DNA of 64,000 bases. Source: Tubulanus polymorphus. Taxonomy: Eukaryota; Nemertea; Palaeonemertea; Tubulaniformes; Tubulanidae. This document shows, in pieces, positions 56,830 through 64,000 of the stretch; the first letter of the stretch is position 1, and every line of letters starts with the position of its first letter. Location: positions 13,585,001 to 13,649,000 of the forward strand of contig NC_134025.1 in NCBI RefSeq assembly GCF_964204645.1, read 5' to 3'. Below the pieces are notes generated by a model that was given only the letters and a program-made list of their open reading frames with translations, searched no databases and was not told the DNA's origin. The position numbers and the translations under genes are program-made.

Positions 56830-56995
56830 AAACTTTTAGCAATAAATCTGGAATTGACTTAGCAGATTCGACTGACAAGAAGTAGTGTCATATTTAATAT
56901 GTGATAAAAATCAACAAAATTCACTTTATTTTTCAATTTACTTTACACTTAAATGATCCTAATACAACTCCTTCAAGATCAGGACTAAATGAAAT
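56830..56995 (+). repeat. LINE/SINE-like tail and repeat R4, copy 2
   Basis: 'agcaataaatctggaattgac' then 'gtgataaaaatcaacaaaattc' and 'tacaactccttcaagatc' match 29395-29560. Confidence 0.55.
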
Positions 56996-57054
56996 TATAA
57001 TGTTGTATGACAGAACTATGCAATTAAGAACATGAAGATGACAGTAATTTTTCT

Positions 57055-57108
57055 AGCGTGATTAGGTTCCAGGTACGGGGACTGTCTCAAAATCTACAAA
57101 TTTCAGAA
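57055..57108 (+). repeat. SINE body fragment
   Basis: 'gtgattaggttccaggtacg' and 'ctgtctcaaaatctacaaat' match the body of the SINE at 29800-29990 but lack the tRNA-like head. Confidence 0.5.
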
Positions 57109-57118
57109 CAAAACTTGA

Positions 57119-58059
57119 AAAAGAGCCCTAAGGGGCACTATGACCAGCCTGTCAGTTTTTCATAAAATGGAAAATGATGCATTCTGTGGGTTATATTTGT
57201 CGAAATACACTCAAAGCTCAGAGACAATACCTATAATTTACATAGTGCAATCGTGTTTTCATATTAAGTACCACGGACAGGGAGCTGGCAGGAACAAATA
57301 CCTGAGAGGAATCTTTTCCACAGGGGCCAGACACTAAAGCTTTTTGACCCGTCAGGCCCCTGTGATCTTTTCCTTGGTCTTTTTTATTTGAATGCGGAAT
57401 AGAATTGAATTGGATTTTCTGAAATTTGCTCAATAAAACAACATTGAATTTGATGTTTTATTTGTTCAATAAAGAAAAATTGAATTGGATTCGATATTTT
57501 TCTTGAGGCAAAAAATTTGATTGAATTTGCAGATTGAGCACATGGCTAATAGGCATATCAAGGTCATCCATGCGATTTGAGAAAAAGCCATTTTCCCAGA
57601 CTTCAAATAAATTGTCATTGATATTTTCTGTGGTGCAAATAAAAATATTCCTCCCAAAAACCAAATCAACTAAAGATTTCACAGAAATCTATCTTGGAAT
57701 ACAATCTAAAATCTTAAAATAAAACTCGGAAGTATAACAGTAGACGATAGCACGGGTTCACGTGAACACCTGCTGATTTCTGTGGCTAAGCCAATCATAG
57801 AGGAGTCTTTGCCTTCTGATTGGCTTTTTAAAACCAATATTTCTGCATTCAGATTTTCGCGAAAAAAGCTCATATGAATTTTAACGAGGCCCTTATTCAG
57901 AATTCAGCTCCATAGGATTTGGAGAATGGATAATGCTTTAATGAATGATTTGTATGAATATATGCTCAGTTCCACAGTCAAGGGCCTTTACTCTGGAAAC
58001 AATGTCATTTAAATTTGCTCCATTTGTTTAGTAATAGGTTCAGCCCACGGCTGGCCTAA
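57119..58059 (+). repeat. Dispersed repeat family R1, longest copy
   Basis: Covers both the part present at 23009-23574 and the part present at 836-1215, in one continuous run from 'aagagccctaaggggcac' to 'cacggctggcctaat'. It therefore shows those two are pieces of one ~0.95-kb repeat. An insertion near 57958-57990 ('tgctcagttccacagtcaag') differs from copy 1. No protein-coding frame is conserved across copies. Confidence 0.75.
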
Positions 58060-58685
58060 TAAACCATACAATTTTGGAATTTATCTGAACAATATTGCCA
58101 GAATTTAATCCCCGATAAACGATGCATAAAGCATGAACAAGTTTCAGGATTCTACAGTGTCTCAATCAGATTTTATCCTGTCATTTGTGAATTTTTTTCA
58201 GGACGATAATAATAGTTAGTAGGTCATCCTTAAGCTTATGCTAAAAACCAGCATAAGTTGCAGACGATCAACAATACTTCTATTCAGATAATTTTCATGT
58301 TAGCCACCGCCGTTAGTGGCGCTAGTGTTGGCAAAAGGCAAAATGCATTGAAATGTGGGTGACTTTTGTATTCATCCTAGAACTACATTTAAACACAGAT
58401 CCCCTACTCTTGCAAACTTTCCAAGTGTTTTATTTGTTTTGAGATGATCAAAACTATATTTTATTACTATATTTTTTTTTGTTACCGTATTTGACCTGGT
58501 CTTTACAAACGACGCAGTACCCCACGCCAGCTAAGTCTATCTTATGAATGTAGTTCGATAAGTAGTCCCCGTTACTGTCCTTACACTCTAGCCATTGCCA
58601 GTTAATTTATTTTTTATACCGCTGTCAATTGCCTTTATATCGGCCGACTCCCGACTGACAATCTTTCCGTGCGTGCTCATTTTGC

Positions 58686-58832
58686 AGACCGTCCCGCAAA
58701 AAGAAAGTTACAAAGCTGCGTGCCTCAGGACATAGCACGCGCGTGGTAATAATTAAGATGATATTTATTAAATATTATCTTAATCATTACCACGTGCATC
58801 TTCACATTGTTGGCCGTCAGCGGGACGATGTA
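58686..58832. mobile_element. Hairpin element (MITE-like)
   Basis: The core 58743-58793 folds into a 24-bp stem: GTGGTAATAATTAAGATGAT and its inverse ending ATCATTACCAC-like, with two mismatches. Outer 'gaccgtcccgc' (58688) and 'gcgggacgatg' (about 58819) are also inverse. Local GC is high outside the core. Confidence 0.6.
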
Positions 58833-59054
58833 CAACGGCGCGTAAAGATAATTGACTTTTAATTGGAAATGGCGTCACAACAGTGGTGCTCCGCCTACGC
58901 ACGCACATATACCACAACAAGCACACATATATACATTGTAGCAGAACGTCCTCGGACAGAGACCAAGATAAAATAACACAGAAGCGACGACGAATACAAA
59001 CAAACGAACGCTTTTACGGTCCGTGCCATTACTGGTCGCCGCGAGGAATTCTCA

Positions 59055-59118
59055 CCAAATTTCCGGAATTGACATCGGCAATCCTAAATTTCCGGAATTC
59101 CGGATATTTCCGGAAAAC
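59055..59118. repeat. Cluster of TTTCCGGAA words
   Basis: TTCCGGAA occurs four times in 60 bases, with 'gaattccggatatttccgg' between. The word is a palindrome and an ETS/STAT-type core. The cluster may be a short tandem repeat or a binding-site array. Confidence 0.5.
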
Positions 59119-60058
59119 TAGCATCTCTGATAACAGTATATTCATGTACTGAAAAATTATAAAATACTTTGATCTTCAGTGCCCGGTGGCTCCCTATGGT
59201 TTATCATTCGTTAATTTTGTTAAATTTTACTCAAACTGTCGACTTCAGACGATTTTCTTCTCATTTCGTCTTTGGCCTAGGTGACCGAACACTGGCGCTC
59301 CTAGCGGTTGCGGCAAACATTAAAATCATCTGAACAGAAGTATTCACAGCAATTTCAGTCGCATGAAAATTGCACGATAAAAATTGCCAGTTTGCACCTG
59401 GTTTTAATCGAAATTGAAAATTGGCTCATTTTCAAACCACTTGAACCAATAGAAATTTCTATGAAAATCTACTATAAAATGATACCCACCACAGGGGCCA
59501 TTTGATAGCGAATAGATAGAACCAGCATCACTGACCAACCCCACTCATTATCCCTGTACAATAAAAAGACAAATATGCTGAAACATTGATGCTATGAGTT
59601 CTACACTTTTACAATCCAGACCTTTTCTGAATTTTTACCATTAATTCACAGCCAATCAGCATGCGTGAAATATTTAACCTGGATATCTGCAAAATGAATC
59701 TGGAACTGAGTTTTCCCCAGTGACTCGAATAGATACCTGCATACAATTTAGCAGGAAAAGAAATCAATAAGATGTTTATTCTTAACATACATTGTGTAAT
59801 TTTTGATGGTGAATGATTTTATTTACACCGTGTATGAAGTTTGAAAGACAATTTCTGTAAATTGAACATTTCCCAATTTCATTTCCTTTCTTAAAAATCC
59901 ACAAATATTCACGGTTATGAATCAATTTTTCAATTCACTTGTATTCACTGCTTTCACCGCTCACGACAAGCCAATGATTATTATCATGTAGATTGATAAA
60001 CTAGAACAACTATAGAAGAAAATTTGCTTCCACTTGCTATATGGTCAAACTACCTTAC

Positions 60059-60160
60059 CTTCGGTAGAACATGCGGTTCGATATCTTGATATACATAACC
60101 ATCTTTGCCTGAGTTTTGACTAATTCTATCAAAATGACTAGCAGAAACAACAGAATCTTC
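60059..60160 (-). CDS. Exon 2 of unrecognised minus-strand gene
   Basis: A 102-nt exon between acceptor 'tttgttttcag' and donor GTAAGGTAG on the minus strand. In phase 0 it gives 34 residues with no stop, including ASHFDRISQNSGKDGYVYQ and DIEPHVLPK, a soluble, ectodomain-like composition. A second frame is open too and looks like a signal peptide (KILLFLLVILIELVKTQA), but it does not join either neighbouring exon without a stop. Exon 1 and exon 3 both fit phase 0. The intron to exon 1 is only 228 bases. Confidence 0.45.
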
Positions 60161-60253
60161 CTGAAAACAAATTGAAATTCTTACTTAGACAAGTACGCGT
60201 ATTTTCATGAATTACGTATCATCAGTAATCACATAATCACCAGTAGTAATATC

Positions 60254-60292
60254 AGGGTGTCCGTAGAGGGGGCAGGAATACTGCCCCCAGAA
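60254..60292. repeat. hAT-like terminus and hairpin in short intron
   Basis: 'cagggtgtccgtagagg' resembles a hAT-type end (CAGGG-TGTCC), and GGGGCAGGAATACTGCCCC beside it is a perfect hairpin. It lies within the intron between exons 1 and 2. No matching opposite end was found nearby. Confidence 0.35.
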
Positions 60293-60388
60293 ATTTTGGT
60301 AAAAGCACCCATTTTGAAAATCTTATGAAATATATATCTGGATCAATATTAAAGCATGTCAAACAATTAAAACTTTGTCTACTCTTAC

Positions 60389-60484
60389 CATTGTTAAAGT
60401 ATCCACTAACTGCACTGTCAATCCAGCATCTTTGCTCAGAACGTTCCAAATACCTAATTTGGTTATTACAATCGGATGGTGTAC
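60389..60484 (-). CDS. Exon 1 (of those visible) of unrecognised minus-strand gene
   Basis: A 96-nt exon between acceptor 'tctacattttag' and donor GTAAGAGTAG on the minus strand. Phase 0 gives 32 residues, VHHPIVITKLGIWNVLSKDA and GLTVQLVDTLTM, with a beta-strand-like alternation of hydrophobic residues. It joins exon 2 in phase without a stop. The frame with two leading bases is also open (SDCNNQIRYLERSEQRCW) but would run into a stop in exon 2. The true first exon and signal sequence were not found upstream. Confidence 0.45.
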
Positions 60485-60494
60485 CTAAAATGTA

Positions 60495-61305
60495 GAAACT
60501 ATATACATATACATGGCATCCCAGCATCTAAATTGGCTATCAAGAGCGTACTGTTAATTGGAGTAAGAATTCACAGCGTCAACAAGGGTTTAAAGTTTAG
60601 GCTATATCTAGATTGGGTCCTCTTTTAAAGTAATGTCTGTCATTCCCTTTAATTCTCTTAAATCTAATTCCCTCATAATCAACATTTCCACTTCTTCCAT
60701 AGAAAAATAGTAAGTTCCATTATCAAATTTCAGTAAAAAGTTATATATCAATCTGTATCATCATGTCTAGAAATTGGAAACCAAAGTGAAGGCTACAGGT
60801 GTGGTCTAAAAATGCAGGGCTCAAATTTCAAATTTGGTCTCAAGGACATAAGTGTCCTTGGGAGATGAGTTCAAAATAGGCTACCCCTGGACATTTCTTA
60901 ATATGCAAGGCCAAAAATTTTATTCAAAGAAAGACGAATTAAGACAAATTTAAAGAAAATGTTATTTATTCATAAAACAAAAGATAACAAACACATTGTT
61001 TCGGCAGAACAACCACTCCACTTATTTTTCTCAGCCATTTATTCTAGGAAATAATTATAATACTTATGTGCTGAAGTACAATTATCTGAAAGCCTATGTT
61101 GCACAAATCTTTTTAAAAACGAAAATCAAAAACTAGGAATGAGGAACAGTTACAACACATATGGCATGATAGTACATCTATGATGTATCATGTCGAAGTT
61201 TAACAAACCAAATAAGTGAAATAGTAAAACTAGACCAACACATTTAAACATGAAAATACAGGCATTAAAATACTCAGCAAACAACTTCACCCAACATCTT
61301 GCTAT
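60495..61305. other. No recognisable feature
   Basis: AT-rich interval between the minus-strand exons and the hAT-derived pseudogene. No further exon was identified. Confidence 0.35.
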
Positions 61306-61313
61306 CACACTAT

Positions 61314-63007
61314 CTACGAATCCTCAAATCCTTCAAATTCATCACTGTCTAATGCATCGGAATCAGCATGTACATTCATAAGTTCAAAATCTTCTTCTGG
61401 ATCAAGAACTACATCGGGAGTAATGGTATCCAGCTTTCTTGGTTTGTATGGCCTGTGATGAGGCCGTCGTTTTCTTTCACCACTTTTAAGGCAACGATTT
61501 ACTGCTGGCGGACTGTCATAATCATATGGCTCTGGACCATCAGCAGCACTCTTGCCACTAACTGATATAACCGGGCAAGTGTCCAAACTCTCGAATCGCT
61601 TTTCTATACAGCTGCGAAGAGAATAAATAATCTTACATTTGATCGTATCACACAAATTAACTGACATGTTGGCTTGTTTAAATGAAATTCTGTCTCTACA
61701 TGTACATGTATTATTTGCTTCATTGATAACAATTTTGTTTTTGAATGATGTCAGGTTTTGATCGTCAACAGTTTTCAGGAGTGTGTGTCAACCCAGAAAT
61801 AGTTGAATCTAGCTCTTTGGCAATACGGTACACCATAATATCATCAGCTACTTTATGTGCAGCCCACTTGGAGCCACTTGAACGTACAGGTTTCACAATA
61901 TCTTCCTGATAAACCTCAGGAAAAGTTTTGAGTTCACGATACTTCTTCACAGAGTTATGATACATATTGTATATGCCAAGCAGTAGATCATCAATCTGCA
62001 AAGGAATTATATAGAATATGAATGAAAACAGATTTTCATTTTGAGACTTACGCAAAACCTGCAAAAAATAATTGCTCACTGAATGTTCTTTTTGTTTAAA
62101 TTCTTTTACCTAGACTGCAGTGATATGAAATTTACCTCGGCAAAGTAAGTTTGCTTGAAGGCATCTTTAAGCGACAGTTCCATGTGATGTGCAGCACAAT
62201 GCACAGCTACCACGGAGTCGCATTCATTCTGATACTATGTTATCACACCATTGACACGTCCAAAGTTGACAGAGGCACCATCTGCAGATATTTCAACCAG
62301 CTGATGTTCGATGTTAATCCCCATCTTGGGAATAATTCCATCGACAGCATTCTTAATACCAAGAGTTGTGGACGTTTCAGGAAGTACAACTCTGAAATAA
62401 AAAATTATAATCATTATACATGAAACGTATTAGACCTACATGCTTTTTCTCAGAGGATACGAATATCATTTTCCCTTACCCAATGAATTTTGCAACAGCA
62501 GCGCCAGTTTTGTCGATGCATCTCATACAAAAAATTTCTCGTTCATTCAGTGATTTATCACACAATCCATCGAACATAATAGAGATGTATGAACCGGGAT
62601 GCTTAGCGCATATATCCTCTTTCAATCCATTTTCCATTACTTGTACAATACAATCAATAAATTTAGAACAGGCCTTATCGTTCTGATAGGAAGATAAATG
62701 CTGCACGCCTTGACGCATAAGTTCAAACTTGACCAAACCAGCGAAGTCATTGAATGGTTTTTCTTCCTTAGCTATGTAGTAGGCCAAATTGATAAGTTTC
62801 ACCATTTTGTTCCTTTTCCAGCACTCGAACAGATTTTGATGATGATGGTTCATCAATATCACTACGGTCATTATTATCCTTATCAGTAGGCCTAATAACG
62901 CTATCAGATTCAGCTACTATCGATGGATTATCTGATTTTCTCTTCAATCCTACTGAAAATAATGTCCGTTGCATTTTGAGTAATTTTTCGCAAGAAGTAG
63001 AAAGCAT
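61314..63007 (-). pseudogene. hAT-transposase-derived gene (ZNF862/KIAA1586-like), broken
   Basis: Minus strand, four pieces. (1) 63007-62480 starts MLSTSCEKLLKMQRTLFSVG. After a frameshift near 62830 it continues with LINLAYYIAKEEKPFNDF, then SYQNDKACSKFI and SIMFDGLCDKSLNEREIF, the start of the hAT RNase H-like fold. It ends at donor GTAAGG. (2) 62391-62136 joins in phase and reads ISADGASVNFGRVNGVIT, then an in-frame TAG, then VVAVHCAAHHMELSL. (3) 61995 onward reads DDLLLGIYNMYHNSVKKYRE and SSGSKWAAHKVADD. (4) After another shift near 61795, the frame runs to 61314 through CDTIKCKIIYSL and an acidic end. This order matches the domesticated hAT proteins ZNF862 and KIAA1586. The C-terminal dimerisation (hATC) part is absent. 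Confidence 0.8.
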
Positions 63008-63079
63008 GGCGGTAATTTATAGAGATACTTAAAAATTCAATTCTTTTAACGCAACTAACCTGGAGCGCGGAATAGAGGT

Positions 63080-63430
63080 TGATGATAAGTTTTAAAAACA
63101 GCATATATAAACCTCATATGAATAAATCAAAGTCCGTTTTTAGGCCGAAAGTACTGATATTAAGACATATCCACCGAGTCCCTTCCCAATATATAATTAT
63201 TTGGTTGACTTTGTTGCATTTAATACGTTTACTTTGTTTATTATTCAATAAATATTATTTATTATACTAAGTAGAAAACTGTACTCGGCACCGATATTTT
63301 GTTTAGAAATAACCGGCGCTCACACGTGGAGAAATGTACATATCAGTAGGCTTGAATAGATCATATGTAGGTTATCTTCTGTAAGGTAATCATTTTCAAA
63401 CCACATAACACATGTAATAAATAACTAGCA
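63080..63430. other. No recognisable feature
   Basis: AT-rich sequence upstream of the hAT-derived pseudogene. No TIR or promoter element is clear. Confidence 0.35.
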
Positions 63431-63439
63431 CGTTATAGA

Positions 63440-64000
63440 TGTTATAGGGGGCCAGGGGCACCATGCCCATCAAGTGGATACAGAATGCTTGATAATCTGA
63501 AAATTTCAACATTCATGTCCCTGATGAATGAGAAACCTATGATCTTGTAAGTAAAGAATACCTGTTTCATGTATTAAAGATCCCTTTTCATAGCATACCC
63601 ACTACAAATTTCAATAAGAGATGCCTAACCATAGGAAACAATAGGACTCAGAATTAAGGCCAAAATCGACATTTTTGCACATAACTAGGGGTCCAGGGAC
63701 ACCATGCCCACTTGGGAAGTGGTTTCAAATGCTTAACCATCTAACAATTTCAATATTCAATGCTCCCTGTAGACCATATACAAACACAAATGACCTTGAA
63801 ACATACCACAATCATAGAACATGTCAGCAGATTTTGTAATTGACCGTGAAGACAAAATATGCCTAGGTACCATTATCATATGGAAATACTAAGTTATTCT
63901 ACTATTCGATACCCCCAGGTGACCATATGCAAACCCAATGACCTTGAAACTCACCACAATCATAGAACATGTCATGAGCTACAACTTTGCAATTGATCAT
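63440..64000 (+). repeat. Dispersed repeat family R2, two to three units in tandem
   Basis: Units begin 'ggccaggggcaccatgccc' (63451) and 'tccagggacaccatgccc' (63693), each followed by 'atgcttgataatc' / 'atgcttaaccatc', 'tttcaatattcaatgctcc' and 'atgaccttgaaac'. A further half unit begins near 63903 ('ataccccCAGGTGACC') and runs off the window. Copies also occur at 4535, 18310, 41579 and 42012, so this is an abundant family with a roughly 200-bp unit. Confidence 0.75.

Noticed and set aside
59486-59530. Minus-strand 45-nt segment with acceptor and GTATCA donor, reading DAGSIYSLSNGPCGG
   Set aside because: It cannot follow exon 2 (60059-60160) without an immediate TGA, nor precede exon 3 in its required phase.
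60059-60160. Signal-peptide-like frame KILLFLLVILIELVKTQA in exon 2
   Set aside because: In that frame the exon joins neither exon 1 nor exon 3 without a stop, and no upstream ATG exon was found.

Overview
The window reads as AT-rich nuclear DNA of a multicellular animal, most likely a marine invertebrate. The signs are long non-coding stretches, GT-AG bounded short reading frames, many dispersed repeat families in several diverged copies, tRNA-derived SINE heads, animal-type transposon relics (LINE, DIRS, hAT, piggyBac) and short CCCTAA runs. Recurrent 'gacctTGACCTT' and 'accttgaaactcaccacaatc'-type repeats are the sort seen in hemichordate, mollusc or brachiopod assemblies. The phylum is a guess. 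No bacterial gene organisation, rRNA, CRISPR array or intact long host gene is visible.

Layout. 1-830: GC-richer block with TATA, AATAAA and two perfect RFX X-boxes, possibly an LTR. 836-1215, 23009-23574 and 57119-58059: one repeat family. 6609-7651: TIR element ending CAGGGGCGG with a 5-bp target duplication and an internal 145-bp tandem array. 8930-10095 and 45828-46945: two copies of one non-autonomous element, the second inserted in a LINE. 10704-11360: TIR element with an 8-bp target duplication. 12857-13667: a short minisatellite and a long foldback element. 13771-14106 and 17885-18235: an inverted repeat pair. 14735-15575: LINE 3' relic. 21928-22985 and 31766-32822: a 1-kb duplicated unit carrying E2F and CCAAT motifs. 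33185-33658: possible 5' end of a piggyBac-like element. 34200-37333: decayed DIRS-type tyrosine-recombinase retrotransposon on the minus strand. 38225-44583: a run of MITEs, two with TTAA ends. 44700-47640: LINE relic with nested insertions. 51370-51775: degenerate minisatellite. 52720-55145: telomere-like CCCTAA patches and tRNA-like sequences. 61314-63007: broken hAT-derived gene of the ZNF862/KIAA1586-like type.

Host coding content. The best candidate is a minus-strand gene represented by three exons (60389-60484, 60059-60160, 53757-53803). They have good splice sites and reading phases that join without a stop. I do not recognise the protein. Several isolated exon-like segments on the plus strand and one on the minus strand are listed at low confidence. 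Most of the window is therefore best seen as introns or intergenic DNA filled with nested transposon debris.
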